Positions 26,969-36,076 are shown, counted from the stretch's first letter. The stretch is 64,000 nt of DNA from Bryobacterales bacterium (GCA_026713545.1 JAPOOG010000115.1:45951-109950); one strand, 5' to 3'. Notes: generated from the letters alone by a model not told the origin. Numbers and translations are program-made.

Positions 26969-28174
26969 ATGAGTGCCGATAGATTCAGCCGAAGAGAGTA
27001 CTTTCGGCGCGCCGGCGCGATGGCGATGAGCGCCGCCTCCTACTCGCGAGTGGCGGGAGCGGCAAACCGGGTGCGGCTCGGCCTAATCGGCTGCGGAGGC
27101 CGCGGGCTCAGCGTCATGCGCTCCTTCCAGAAAAACGCTACGGTTGACGTGACCGCGGTCTGCGACGTCTACAGTGCCCGCATCGACCGGGCTCAGGAGC
27201 AAGCCCCGCACGCCAAGGGTTTTTCCGATCACCGCGAATTGCTCGACCAACAGAACGTCGACGCCGTGATTGTCGCGACGCCCGATCACTGGCACTCCGA
27301 CATCGTGATCGATGCCGCCCGCGCCGGCAAGGACATTTATGTCGAGAAGCCCCTGACCCTCCATATCGAGGAGGGTCCGAAGATCGTCAAGGAAGTTCGT
27401 GTCCATGAACGGGTCTGCCAGGTGGGCATGCAGCAGCGTTCCGCACGCCATTACCAGCGGGCCAAAGAGGAGTATTTCGACAGCGGCCGAATCGGCAAGG
27501 TCACGCTGGCGCGCACCTGGTGGCACGGCAATTCCGCACATCTCCGACTGGCGCCAGACACGCTCAAAACGCAGCCGTCGAATCTCGACTGGGCGCGCTA
27601 TCTGGGCCCCGTCAAGTGGCGGGAATACGATCCTCAGCAGTACTTCAATTTCCGCGCCTACCTCGATTTCGGCGGCGGCCAGATCACCGACCTGTTCACG
27701 CACTGGATCGATGCCGTCCACATGCTGCTCGAAGAGGACGATCCGATTTCCGCGGTGGCGGCCGGAGGCGTTTACCACTACAAGGACGGACGGACCGCCC
27801 CCGACACCATCAGCACCCTGCTGGAATACAGGAGCGAGTGGACCGCGACGTTCGACGCGACTCTAGCTCCCGGCAAGAGCGGCGCGGGCGTCGAGATCAT
27901 CGGCACCGAGGGGCGATTGTTCATCGACCGCAGCAAGTACGAGTTTCATCCGCCGGGCCGCGATGCGAAGCCGACCGTTGTCGAGGCCGAAGGCAACATG
28001 ACCGTCGCCCACGTCAACAACTTCCTGGACTGCGTCCGGACTCGCAAGCGACCCAACGGCGACGTGTGGGTCGGGCATCGCTCGGCCCAGGCTTCGCACC
28101 TGGGCAATATCGCTTACCTTCAAAAGCGCCGGCTGAAGTTCGACCCGGATCGTGAAGAGATTTTGCCGCTCTAA
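26969..28174 (+). CDS. Tat-exported Gfo/Idh/MocA oxidoreductase
   Basis: 401 residues. Residues 1-30 hold FSRREYFRRAGAMAMSAAS, a twin-arginine signal. The Rossmann domain starts RVRLGLIGCGGRGLSVMR, followed by IVATPDHWHSD and the catalytic Lys motif YVEKPLTL; the C-terminal domain has FGGGQITDLFTHWIDAVH. Family members oxidise or reduce sugars with tightly bound NAD(P), which explains export with cofactor by Tat. The substrate is unknown; homologues are abundant in polysaccharide-degrading soil and marine bacteria. Its stop TAA is joined to a solo family B arm. Confidence 0.9.
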   Translation: MSADRFSRREYFRRAGAMAMSAASYSRVAGAANRVRLGLIGCGGRGLSVMRSFQKNATVDVTAVCDVYSARIDRAQEQAPHAKGFSDHRELLDQQNVDAVIVATPDHWHSDIVIDAARAGKDIYVEKPLTLHIEEGPKIVKEVRVHERVCQVGMQQRSARHYQRAKEEYFDSGRIGKVTLARTWWHGNSAHLRLAPDTLKTQPSNLDWARYLGPVKWREYDPQQYFNFRAYLDFGGGQITDLFTHWIDAVHMLLEEDDPISAVAAGGVYHYKDGRTAPDTISTLLEYRSEWTATFDATLAPGKSGAGVEIIGTEGRLFIDRSKYEFHPPGRDAKPTVVEAEGNMTVAHVNNFLDCVRTRKRPNGDVWVGHRSAQASHLGNIAYLQKRRLKFDPDREEILPL

Positions 28175-28200
28175 CCTGCATTTCTGAGCCACCCGATCCG
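28174..28200 (+). repeat. Solo left arm of a family B repeat
   Basis: ACCTGCATTTCTGAGCCACC directly after TA of the stop codon TAA. No right arm follows; the rest of the element appears to be lost. Confidence 0.55.
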
Positions 28201-28207
28201 GTTCGCT

Positions 28208-28318
28208 TCATGCGTTTTGAACCAAGGCTGCGAGATCGGCAGCACCGATCACTTCGATGCCTTCCGCGATAGGATAGCGGTCCTCACCGGAACACACGAT
28301 ATAAGCGCGGGTTGGATG
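28208..28318 (-). pseudogene. C-terminal remnant of a DUF4143-type ATPase gene
   Basis: A minus-strand frame ends with stop at 28208 and reads RAYIVCSGEDRYPIAEGI then EVIGAADLAALVQNA. That pattern (Tyr-rich strand, GEDRYP, then short helix and stop) is what I associate with the C-terminus of AAA ATPases with DUF4143. No upstream ATPase domain exists; the frame degenerates by 28340. It is probably a leftover from a deleted gene. The family assignment is from memory of the pattern only. Confidence 0.4.
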
Positions 28319-28403
28319 TAGACAGAAAACAGAGATCCAACAATAGTGCCCGCCTTGGGCGAACCTCACAGGGGGGCGCGCCTGCCGGGTCTTTTGCCGG
28401 AGA

Positions 28404-29339
28404 TCAGAATTCGGTGCCCGTGTACATCTCGGCCACGAACTCCTCGTAGCCGTTGTAGGGCAGCGTCGGGACGAGCGTCATGTGGGGAATCAGCTTTTCC
28501 CGAGCCTGTGACCAGCGCGGATGGGGTTTTGCCGGATTTACATTGGAGTACCATCCGTACTCCATACCGGCGACTTCATTCCACAACGTCGGCGGGCGTT
28601 TGGCGGTGAACTCGATCTTGACGATCGACTTGATCGACTTCAAACCGTACTTCCACGGCGTGATCAGGCGGATCGGGGCGCCGTTCTGCTTCGGCAGCGG
28701 CTTGCCGTAGATGCCGGTTACGAACAAGGACAGCTCGTTCATCGCTTCATCCAGGCGCAAAGCCTCGAAGTAGGGCCAGGGATAGTGAGGCTGGCTCCGG
28801 ATCCCAGGCATCTCGCGAGGCCGGTAGGCCGTCACCATTCGAATGAACCTGGCCTTCGGCTTGGGATCGACCTCTTTGATCAAGGCCGAGATCGGGAAAC
28901 CCGTCCACGGCACCGCCATCGCCCAAGCTTCGACGCAACGGAATCGATAGAGCCTCTCCTCGAGGGGAAACCTCCGGACCAGATCGTCGAAATCGTATTT
29001 CTTCGGGTTGTTGACCAAGCCCTTGACCTCGATGGTCCAGGGGTCGATCCTGAAGCCGCCAACCTTGTCCTTGACCCGTTGTTTATCAAGGGTGAACTCG
29101 TAGAAGTTGTTGATGCCGATGGCCGCTGCTTCCGGCGTCAGCTCGCGGTCGAGGATGTACTTCGTGTTCCGCTTGGCGGGATACAGCCCGGTATTCGCGG
29201 ATAACGGTTTACGGGCAAGCAGTCCTGTCAGACCAGTAAAGCCAAGTCCTTGCAGCACTTCACGTCGACGCAAGTAGACCGACTCCGGGGCCGCTTCCCG
29301 CTCCGGAATCTCCCATCCACGCGGAACCTTGATCAACAT
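28404..29339 (-). CDS. msrP: MsrP-like periplasmic molybdoenzyme (methionine sulfoxide reductase catalytic subunit)
   Basis: 311 residues from MLIKVPRGWEIPERE, the usual start of the family. Residues about 22-45 carry the Tat motif YLRRREVLQGLGFTGLTGLL. The molybdopterin domain has NNFYEFTLDK, DPWTIEVKGLVNNPKK and the Mo-ligand Cys in YRFRCVEAWAM, then QNGAPIRLITPWKYGLKSIK. MsrP with its heme membrane partner MsrQ repairs oxidised methionine in periplasmic proteins. No msrQ is adjacent. Repair capacity would suit a cell with many exported enzymes. Confidence 0.9.
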   Translation of the reverse strand: MLIKVPRGWEIPEREAAPESVYLRRREVLQGLGFTGLTGLLARKPLSANTGLYPAKRNTKYILDRELTPEAAAIGINNFYEFTLDKQRVKDKVGGFRIDPWTIEVKGLVNNPKKYDFDDLVRRFPLEERLYRFRCVEAWAMAVPWTGFPISALIKEVDPKPKARFIRMVTAYRPREMPGIRSQPHYPWPYFEALRLDEAMNELSLFVTGIYGKPLPKQNGAPIRLITPWKYGLKSIKSIVKIEFTAKRPPTLWNEVAGMEYGWYSNVNPAKPHPRWSQAREKLIPHMTLVPTLPYNGYEEFVAEMYTGTEF

Positions 29340-29682
29340 GATCCCAACCTCCGACCCTGCCGATTTCACAGCCAGCATATCATAGACATGCAGCTCTTTC
29401 GGGCCGCAGACGGATCGGTCAGCCGATCATGATCGCGCTTGCTTTCAAGCGGCGCCCGATAGCCGGAAACAACCTCTCGACCGTGCCGAGTGTTCAGCGC
29501 TCCTCGTCCGGAGCGGCAGCCGTAATCCGCCGATCGACAAATTGAAATCCAACGGAAATATCTGATAAGGTTTGTTGGCGGGAATGAAGCCGCTCAAGAG
29601 TTCAAGCCGGGTTGCTGATGCCGGTCCGCGCTGTCAGGTTCAACCGCTGAGCAATGCGATCCCACGACATAGGAGCCATGCC
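29340..29682. other. Divergent intergenic region
   Basis: 343 bp between msrP and the DUF465 gene. Apart from ATAGGAG, the ribosome-binding site of the DUF465 gene (AGGAG at 29671, seven bases before its ATG), I see no gene, repeat or RNA in it. Confidence 0.5.
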
Positions 29683-29916
29683 ATGGAAACAGTTCCGCCA
29701 GAGGACATATCTGCTCGTCTGATGGAGAGCAACGAAGAGTATCGGACACTCGCGCGGAAGCACTCGAACTACGATCGTCGACTTGAAGAGCTTAGCGCAC
29801 GACGGTTCCCCTCCACGGACGAGCAGGTTGAAGAACAGCGTTTGAAGAAACTGAAACTACAACTTAAAGACCGCATGCACGCCATCCTGCGGGAACATCA
29901 GGCCCGCGCGAGCTAA
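29683..29916 (+). CDS. DUF465/YdcH-family small coiled-coil protein
   Basis: 77 residues, start fixed by AGGAG seven bases before ATG; the ORF-track start at 29572 is not needed. The sequence is a helical hairpin: ESNEEYRTLARKHSNYDRRL, then EEQRLKKLKLQLKDRMHAIL. This is the conserved pattern of the DUF465 (YdcH) family, small proteins of unknown function. The stop TAA is formed at the edge of repeat B4. Confidence 0.85.
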   Translation: METVPPEDISARLMESNEEYRTLARKHSNYDRRLEELSARRFPSTDEQVEEQRLKKLKLQLKDRMHAILREHQARAS

Positions 29917-30197
29917 CCTGCATTACTCACCTCATGACGGCCGGAGCACGCGATAAAAGGCCGTGATTCGTGTTTCGTATCTCGTGATTCGTGAAAACAA
30001 TGGGAGGGGACTTGGTTCGCTCCAGAAGAAATGTCTGACGGCCAGTGAACCGGAAAGGCCGTGTTTCTTGACCCGAGGGGTGAAGGAGGCGATTTGGCAA
30101 GTACGCCTGCGCGTGCCTTTTTCCTCCGCCCGGCTCGCGCCTCGTCCTGACAGCCCTCTCACGCACTTCGCCTCGCCACATGGTGAGACATGCAGGC
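29916..30197 (+). repeat. Family B repeat, copy 4 (type II core), flanked by TA
   Basis: 282 bp. Ends ACCTGCATTACTCACCTCAT and ATGGTGAGACATGCAGGC. The core holds the heptamer run GTGATTCGTGTTTCGTATC, TTGGTTCGCTCC, AGAAGAAATGTCTGACGGCC and a private insert GGGGTGAAGGAGGCGATTTG. TA flanks both sides (29914-29915, 30198-30199). The left TA supplies the TAA stop of the DUF465 gene. Confidence 0.88.
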
Positions 30198-30254
30198 TAA
30201 CGGACTCCGTGCTCCGGCTGCACGCCAAACGACTGATATGATGGAGCTTCGGTT

Positions 30255-30881
30255 ATGCTCTCTCTCGCAGCAAAGGACGGTCTTTACTACGCACTCGCCT
30301 TTTCCGCGGCCGGGGTGCTGGTCGGTTTGTCGTTTTCCCTTGTTTGGTCCCTTCCGCTGTTTCTGGCCACAGCGTTCTGCCTGTACTTCTTCCGGGACCC
30401 CGAGAGGGCTATCCCCGACGGACCCGTTGCCGTATCGCCCGCCGACGGCCGGGTGGTGCAGGTTCGAACCTATGTTGATGAGACACGCCGAGTGAGCATC
30501 TTCCTCAACATTTTCGATGTCCACGTGAACCGTAGTCCCATTGAGGGCACGGTCACGGAGAGGGAGTACCGGGCCGGGCGCTTCATGATGGCGCATCGAG
30601 ACGAAGCTTCGTTGGAAAACGAGCAGAACACGTTGGCGATCGAAGGCCAGGGCAGCCGAGTGATCGTGAGACAGATCGCGGGCCTCGTCGCGCGCCGCAT
30701 CGTGTGCAACAAGCAAATCGGCGATCCCGTCGGAAAAGGCGAGCGCTTCGGCTTGATCAAGTTCGGTTCACGAACGGATGTCTTTCTGGGGCCGGAGTGG
30801 GAACTCAGCGTGCGGGAAGGTGATCGTGTACGCGGCGGCAGCTCGATCCTTGCGCGGAGGCGGCCGGAGCAAACTGCATGA
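30255..30881 (+). CDS. psd: Phosphatidylserine decarboxylase, short (PSD-A) type
   Basis: 208 residues. Makes phosphatidylethanolamine from phosphatidylserine. Two membrane segments (about 10-45) precede the catalytic part: FFRDPERAIPD, VSPADGRVVQV, FLNIFDVHVNRSPI, and the self-cleavage site in IKFGSRTDVFLG, where the Ser becomes the pyruvoyl group. Length and motifs match the short decarboxylase often paired with pssA. GGAG lies eight bases before the ATG. Its stop overlaps the pssA start by four bases. Confidence 0.95.
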   Translation: MLSLAAKDGLYYALAFSAAGVLVGLSFSLVWSLPLFLATAFCLYFFRDPERAIPDGPVAVSPADGRVVQVRTYVDETRRVSIFLNIFDVHVNRSPIEGTVTEREYRAGRFMMAHRDEASLENEQNTLAIEGQGSRVIVRQIAGLVARRIVCNKQIGDPVGKGERFGLIKFGSRTDVFLGPEWELSVREGDRVRGGSSILARRRPEQTA

Positions 30882-31756
30882 AGGGAAAAAAGGGGCTTCC
30901 GGGGCGACGCACCTATGCTCTGCCCACGATCTTCACCGTGGGCACATTGTTCTGCGGCTACTACTGCCTCATGAAGACCCTGCAGGCACTGTCGTTGCCG
31001 ACGGACCGCTTGGATGAAGCAGCGCGTCTCTACAACCACGCAGCTATTGCGATCGGCGTGGGCATGTTCACGGACGGCATGGACGGCCGCATCGCGAGAC
31101 TGACCAATGCCGTCAGCGAGTTCGGACGCGAGATCGACTCTCTCGCCGATGTGATCACCTTTGGAGTGGCTCCCGCCATGTTGGCCGTAGCCTGGGGCAT
31201 CCGAACGCCGGAGTTGACAGGCCACCCGTTTTTTGCCAACATCCTGCCGGCGGTGGGCTATCTCGTCACGTTCCTCTACGTGACCTGCGGAGCGGCCCGT
31301 CTGGCGCGTTTCAACGTTCAGAAGAATCCCCGCCCGAAGAATCCCGGACTTCCCGGACGCAAGTATTTTGTCGGTCTGCCGATACCTCCCGCCGCCGGTA
31401 TGCTCGCCGCCGTTGTGCACTTCAACGGCGGCTACCCCCTCGTGAGTTGGTGGCCGGAGGGCATTCTCTGGCTTCTGCTCATCGGCTTCCTGGCGTTTCT
31501 GATGGTGTCGACCTGGCGCTATGCGAGTCTGAAGGATGTCAGCGTCTTTCGGCTCCCTTCGCTGGTGATGGTGATCTTCTTCGCGACCTTGATCTTCCTG
31601 ATCTGGAACTTCTCCGAGCCGGTTCTGCTGGCGATGGCGACTACGTTCGTCGCAAGCGGCTTTGTTACGCGCATTGCAGGCCTTTGGCGCCGCCGTACTT
31701 TGCTGCCGGAAGAAAACACACCACAGCCGGAAGAGTCACCGTCGAGCGGGCTCTAA
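30878..31756 (+). CDS. pssA: CDP-diacylglycerol-serine O-phosphatidyltransferase
   Basis: 292 residues, integral membrane. The CDP-alcohol phosphatidyltransferase signature is present: DGMDGRIAR, eight residues, G, then REIDSLADV. It makes phosphatidylserine for the Psd reaction; the ATGA overlap with psd shows translational coupling. About eight hydrophobic segments follow the family pattern, and the C-terminus is a short charged tail. Confidence 0.95.
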   Translation: MKGKKGLPGRRTYALPTIFTVGTLFCGYYCLMKTLQALSLPTDRLDEAARLYNHAAIAIGVGMFTDGMDGRIARLTNAVSEFGREIDSLADVITFGVAPAMLAVAWGIRTPELTGHPFFANILPAVGYLVTFLYVTCGAARLARFNVQKNPRPKNPGLPGRKYFVGLPIPPAAGMLAAVVHFNGGYPLVSWWPEGILWLLLIGFLAFLMVSTWRYASLKDVSVFRLPSLVMVIFFATLIFLIWNFSEPVLLAMATTFVASGFVTRIAGLWRRRTLLPEENTPQPEESPSSGL

Positions 31757-31768
31757 CCAAACCTCGCC

Positions 31769-32308
31769 ATGGGCCCTTGCCGCCGCAGCCGTGCTTCGGC
31801 TGCAGTCACTCTGCTCGTCCTTCTGTCAACGTGCACCTCTTGCGGCTACCGGCTTGCGGGAAAGGCTGACACCTTGCCGGACACCATCGGGGTCATCGCA
31901 ATCCCCCCGTTTCAAAACCAGACCGTAGAGTTCAAGATCGAGCAACACCTCACCCGTGCGGTCACTCGCGAGTTCATCAGCCGTACACGCTATGACGTTG
32001 TAACCAACGAAGCCCTCGCCGATGCCGTCCTCACAGGCACGGTGGTGAACGTACTGGTATTCCCACTTGTCATCGATCCCAGACTGGGGCGCGCCACGAG
32101 CGTCGGGACCATCACGCAGATCCGTATCTCGCTGCGAGACCGAAAGACGGGCACAGTGCTATATGACAACCCGAATCTCGAACATCGCGAGCGCTACGAA
32201 GTCAGCACGGATCCGGACGCGTATTTGGAAGAGCGGGAGCTCGCCTTGATGCGCACCAGCGAGGCAACGGCTCGCAGCATCGTGTCGGCGGTGCTCGAAA
32301 GGTTCTAA
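31769..32308 (+). CDS. lptE: LptE-like LPS-assembly lipoprotein
   Basis: 179 residues. A lipoprotein signal ends at CTSCGYRLAGKADTLP, where the Cys is the lipidation site and the GYRL start is typical of LptE. Then IGVIAIPPFQNQT, EFKIEQHLTRAVTREF and a beta-rich middle. LptE plugs the LptD barrel and helps deliver lipopolysaccharide to the outer membrane. It is 12 bp after pssA and upstream of holA, a common position in Gram-negative genomes. No clear Shine-Dalgarno. The repeat B5 begins just after its stop. Confidence 0.85.
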   Translation: MGPCRRSRASAAVTLLVLLSTCTSCGYRLAGKADTLPDTIGVIAIPPFQNQTVEFKIEQHLTRAVTREFISRTRYDVVTNEALADAVLTGTVVNVLVFPLVIDPRLGRATSVGTITQIRISLRDRKTGTVLYDNPNLEHRERYEVSTDPDAYLEERELALMRTSEATARSIVSAVLERF

Positions 32309-32309
32309 A

Positions 32310-32487
32310 GCCTGAATGGCTCACCACCCGATGGCCTCAGCATGCGATACGACCGCCATGACTTCATTGCGCTTGCTTGACGTGCTCGATGTGATTTCAA
32401 GTACACCTACGCGCGCCAAGAGGCTCGCGCCTCGTCCCGGAGGCCTTTTCAGGCACTTCTTCTCTCCACGTGACGAGACATGCAGGC
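32310..32487 (+). repeat. Family B repeat, copy 5 (type I core)
   Basis: 178 bp. Ends GCCTGAATGGCTCACCACCC and CGTGACGAGACATGCAGGC. The core GACCGCCATGACTTCATTGC, then GCGCTTGCTTGACGTGCTC, matches B2 closely. It lies between lptE and holA; the start region of holA is within eight bases of its right end. Confidence 0.85.
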
Positions 32488-32494
32488 TATACCG

Positions 32495-33541
32495 ATGAAG
32501 CCGCGGCAAGCACTACAAGCCTTGAGGAAGTCAACGCCGGCCGAGGGCTACCTTTTCCTGGGCAACGAACAGTACTACCGCGACCGTTGCCGCCAGGCGC
32601 TCCACGAAGCGGTTCTCGGCGATGCGGGCGCGGAAAGTGACGGCGCGACGGAGTTCGATTTGAATGAGCGGACCATCGAAGAGTTGATCGACGACGCCCG
32701 CACCTTGACTCTGTTCGGCGGCAATCGCTTGATCATCGGGTGGAATGCCGAGGGGGCCTTGCCTCGCCGCACGGGAGCCAAGGCTGTGGGGCCAGCGGTA
32801 CTCGAAAGCTACTTCGAGAACCCGACCCACGGGGTGACGATACTGCTCGAAGCAGGCCGCTACGACTGGTCGACCCGCGACGACAAACCAAAAATCGAGC
32901 GCGTGGCGCAGTTCTTTGCAGCCGTGCCTGTTCGAATCGATTTCGAGCAGCCGTCGTCGGGAGAAGCGCTGTCGGAGGCGCAAAGCATAGCCAGAGGCCT
33001 CGGGCTTGCAATTGCGCCAGACACGCTGGCGGAACTCGTCGAGATCCTGGGAAACGACCTTGCCCGCATCGCCAATGACCTCGAGAAGCTCTCGCTCTAC
33101 GCCGGTCAGCAACAGGAAGTCGGACACGAGGATATCGAGCTGCTCGTTCCCGAAGCGCGCCGCCGCGGAATATACGAGTTCTCCGACGCACTGGCCCGTA
33201 AGGATCGGGGCCGGGCGCTCGAAGTGCTCGACACTCTTGTCCAGAGCGGCGAGTACTGGCCGATGCAGATCAACATGCTCGCCGGATTGTTTCGGCAAGC
33301 TCTGATCGTGAAAGAGGGCGAGCTCAGGAATCCGAATCAGATCAGCGGCTTTTTTCAACAACGGGGTTTACGCATCTGGCCTGCACGCGCCCGCCAGATC
33401 CTCGGAGTGGCGAGACAGTTCAGCCTCGCCGAGTTGGAGAGGGCTCTTGTTGCGCTCTTTCAGGCAGACTGCGACCTGCGCCGCGAGCGGCCGGACGATC
33501 GTATCATCGTCGAACAACTCGTACTCCGGCTCACGAACTGA
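32495..33541 (+). CDS. holA: DNA polymerase III delta subunit
   Basis: 348 residues from MKPRQALQAL; the ORF-track start (32480) lies inside repeat B5 and is less likely. HolA opens the beta clamp in the clamp-loader complex. Family features are YLFLGNEQYYRDRC, LTLFGGNRLIIGW in domain I, LAELVEILGNDLARIANDLEKLSLY, and a C-terminal helical domain ending in a conserved pattern (DLRRERPDDRIIVEQLVLRL). It is next to rpsT as in many bacteria, here converging. Confidence 0.88.
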   Translation: MKPRQALQALRKSTPAEGYLFLGNEQYYRDRCRQALHEAVLGDAGAESDGATEFDLNERTIEELIDDARTLTLFGGNRLIIGWNAEGALPRRTGAKAVGPAVLESYFENPTHGVTILLEAGRYDWSTRDDKPKIERVAQFFAAVPVRIDFEQPSSGEALSEAQSIARGLGLAIAPDTLAELVEILGNDLARIANDLEKLSLYAGQQQEVGHEDIELLVPEARRRGIYEFSDALARKDRGRALEVLDTLVQSGEYWPMQINMLAGLFRQALIVKEGELRNPNQISGFFQQRGLRIWPARARQILGVARQFSLAELERALVALFQADCDLRRERPDDRIIVEQLVLRLTN

Positions 33542-33576
33542 AACCGGGTTACAGGACAGCGGACAGGAGAAGCGAA

Positions 33577-33864
33577 CTACTCGGAGGACTCTGAGGCGGC
33601 CTTCGAGAGAAGGTTGACCTTACGCGTCAGCCGAGACTTCATTCGGGATGCCTTGTTCTTCTTGATAACGCCCTTCTGCACAGCGCGGTCGATGCTGCTG
33701 ACCGTCGCAGGCAGTACATTCTGCGCGTTCTCGCCGTTGCTGCCGGCGATGGTTTCAGTGAGTTTCTTGACTTGCGTACGAAGGCGTGCCCGGTTGCGGC
33801 GGTTGACGTTGGTCTGCCGCTTGGTCTGGCGAATACGCTTGATCGCGGATTTGATGTTGGCCAT
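33577..33864 (-). CDS. rpsT: 30S ribosomal protein S20
   Basis: 95 residues from MANIKSAIKRIRQTKRQ, the standard S20 start. It is basic and helical, ends RMKSRLTRKVNLLSKA, and binds 16S rRNA in the small subunit. The ORF-track start at 33906 is rejected. The bases before ATG (CCTTCTCCCC) contain no Shine-Dalgarno, which is unusual for a highly expressed gene. Confidence 0.96.
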   Translation of the reverse strand: MANIKSAIKRIRQTKRQTNVNRRNRARLRTQVKKLTETIAGSNGENAQNVLPATVSSIDRAVQKGVIKKNKASRMKSRLTRKVNLLSKAASESSE

Positions 33865-33964
33865 GGGGAGAAGGACAAAAGAGCACACGCTCCCTAGGGC
33901 GCGCACTCTCTATTCAGCATAATGACCGCACCAATGGCTGTCAACGAACGCGGCTGGCAGCGGG

Positions 33965-34834
33965 CTAGCGGAGACTCGTTGTATCCGCGCCGGGAAAATC
34001 TTTCGGGACGGCTTGCGTGACGTTTCCAGTGGCCGCCCATTCGGCGCCGCGCTGCAGCGTCGTGATGAAACCGACGCACTGCATCGCCAGAGTGTGATGG
34101 CCCAGCGTGGTATGGAAGACACGTCCCTTGCCGTACTGAACCGTCATCAAAATCGGCTCGTGCTCTCCCGTGCCGCGAGTCGATGGATCAGAATACGCGG
34201 TAGCGAGAACCGTCAAATTCTCGGCCGGGCCCCGGAGACGGTCGTAGAGTTCATCTTCCGCATGCATCCATTTCAAAGGGAGTCCCTGCGTGATGGGATG
34301 CTCGGTGTCGCGTACGATGATCTGGAACGCGTGCCTCGTTCCGTGGCTGCCGCCGCGTCCCGGCTTGGCGTCCTGTACGATCTCCCCGTCGCGATAGCGC
34401 ACATAGGGTCCCCAGGCTTCGTTGCGCCCGCCCCAGCCGCCCAGACCGATCATGCGGTTGTATTCCTTCCATTCGGGGAAAGTGTTGTTGGCGGCGTGGA
34501 CGGAAACGAATCCACCGCCCCCGCGGACATAGGCCTCCAAGGCGGCCTTGGCCTCGCGCGGCCAGGGTTCGCCGTTGTAATTCGAGACAACTACCTCGTA
34601 GGCGTCGAAGTCAGGCTCGAAGGCGCTCAGGTCCTCGCCCTGCGGGGGTGAAGTGACGATCTCAACGGCAAATAGCCCGCTGAGTTCCAGAGCCTGCTTG
34701 ATGCGGGGCGAGGTTTCCCGCCATTGGTGATTGTTCTGGCCGTCGATTAACAGAGCCTTGTGCTGGGCGAGGCCGGCCGGCGAGGAAACGAGCAACGCGA
34801 GAGCGATCCAGAAGCCTGATGAAACGTTGCGCAC
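33965..34834 (-). CDS. Exported ThuA-domain protein
   Basis: 289 residues, GTG start. Residues 1-23 are a Sec signal ending in GLAQ. The ThuA (trehalose utilisation, glutamine-amidotransferase-like) fold is visible in HKALLIDGQNNHQWRETSP, VVSNYNGEPWP, GGGGFVSVHAANNTFPEW, GTRHAFQIIVRDTEHPI and GKGRVFHTTLGHH. ThuA proteins in this setting act on or bind sugars, but the chemistry is unknown. It is divergent from the dehydratase pair at 34967. Confidence 0.88.
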   Translation of the reverse strand: MRNVSSGFWIALALLVSSPAGLAQHKALLIDGQNNHQWRETSPRIKQALELSGLFAVEIVTSPPQGEDLSAFEPDFDAYEVVVSNYNGEPWPREAKAALEAYVRGGGGFVSVHAANNTFPEWKEYNRMIGLGGWGGRNEAWGPYVRYRDGEIVQDAKPGRGGSHGTRHAFQIIVRDTEHPITQGLPLKWMHAEDELYDRLRGPAENLTVLATAYSDPSTRGTGEHEPILMTVQYGKGRVFHTTLGHHTLAMQCVGFITTLQRGAEWAATGNVTQAVPKDFPGADTTSLR

Positions 34835-34966
34835 GGCCGTATTCTATCGCGGCGTGTCCTCTAGTTTGGGAACCATGGCTCCCGTCGAACGCTTCAGACA
34901 GGAAGATAGCTGTCTTGACTCAGCAGCGGCTGTCGGCATGCTAGCATTGCGGGGCATATCAATACC

Positions 34967-36043
34967 ATGAAGATCGAGACCTACAGCAGCCAAGTTGTGA
35001 GCTTTCCGCGCGCAGTCGGCGCTCTGGACGAGGCGCCCGTGCAGGTCTCGGTCGATTTCGTCACTCTACGGCTCAAGACGGATGAGGGGGCCGAGGGCAT
35101 CGGGTACGCAGGCTTTGCGGCTCCTGTAATGACGAAAGCGCTCAAGGAAGCGGTGGACGCGCTGGCGGAGCAAGTCATCGGCGATGACCCAATGCGCACG
35201 GAGGCAATCGCCGAGAAGCTACTCGAGATCGGCGGCCGCGGCGCCGCCGCCGGCCTGGTGACACGAGCGGTGTCGGCGATCGACGTCGCTCTGTGGGATC
35301 TCAAAGGCAAGATTCTGGGGCAACCGGTCTGGAAGCTGCTCGGCGGCTTCCGCAACCGAGTTCCCGCTTATTCCAGCGGCCACCTCTGGCGGACCTACGA
35401 TGCCGACGCGCTGGCCCGCAAAGGAGCGGAACTCGTCGAGCAGGGCTTCCGTGCGATGAAATTCCGCATGGGCGCCGAGCCTTCGAACAGCGCCGAGATG
35501 GAACGCATGCATGCTCTGTGCGACGCGGTCGGCGACGAGATCGACATCATGGTCGACATCAACCAGGGCTGGGATGTCAACCGCTCGATCACCATGGGGC
35601 GCGAGATGGAGATCTGCGGCCTTTATTGGTTGGAGGATCCGGTCAACTACCAGGATTTCGACGGCTTGGCCCGCATCGCCGATGCCCTCGACACTCCAAT
35701 CGCCGCGGGCGAGTATTTGTGGGGCGTCGAACCGTTCCGGTCGTTCCTCGAGCGTCACTCGGTCGACATCGTGATGGTCGACATCATGCGCGTCGGCGGG
35801 TTGACGCAGTGGATGAAGGTGGCCCACATGGCGCAGGCCTGGAATCTGCCGATCGTGAGCCACTTGGCACCGGACATCCTCGCGCCGGCGGTGGCCGCCG
35901 TCCCTAACGGCCTGTTCGTCGAGCATATGCCCTGGTCACTGCCCCTGTTCCGCGAAGAGTTACGGTTGGAAAACGGCGAGATCGTACTCGACGACGCGCC
36001 GGGGTTGGGACTGGAGTTCGATGAGCGTTGGCTGACTTCTTGA
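34967..36043 (+). CDS. Enolase-superfamily dehydratase or epimerase (MR subgroup)
   Basis: 358 residues, no signal, cytoplasmic. Catalytic residues: Lys in AMKFRMG, metal ligands in VDINQGWD, WLEDPVNYQD and AAGEYLWG, then DIMRVGGLTQW and the base His in IVSHLAPD. It has the compact length of mandelate racemase and lacks the HN-P signature of galactonate dehydratases, so another hydroxyacid is likely. It lies 33 bp before the rhamnonate-type gene, probably in one transcript. Confidence 0.85.
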   Translation: MKIETYSSQVVSFPRAVGALDEAPVQVSVDFVTLRLKTDEGAEGIGYAGFAAPVMTKALKEAVDALAEQVIGDDPMRTEAIAEKLLEIGGRGAAAGLVTRAVSAIDVALWDLKGKILGQPVWKLLGGFRNRVPAYSSGHLWRTYDADALARKGAELVEQGFRAMKFRMGAEPSNSAEMERMHALCDAVGDEIDIMVDINQGWDVNRSITMGREMEICGLYWLEDPVNYQDFDGLARIADALDTPIAAGEYLWGVEPFRSFLERHSVDIVMVDIMRVGGLTQWMKVAHMAQAWNLPIVSHLAPDILAPAVAAVPNGLFVEHMPWSLPLFREELRLENGEIVLDDAPGLGLEFDERWLTS

Positions 36044-36076
36044 CCTGATCCCCTCCGCTGCGTTACAACGCTCGCC

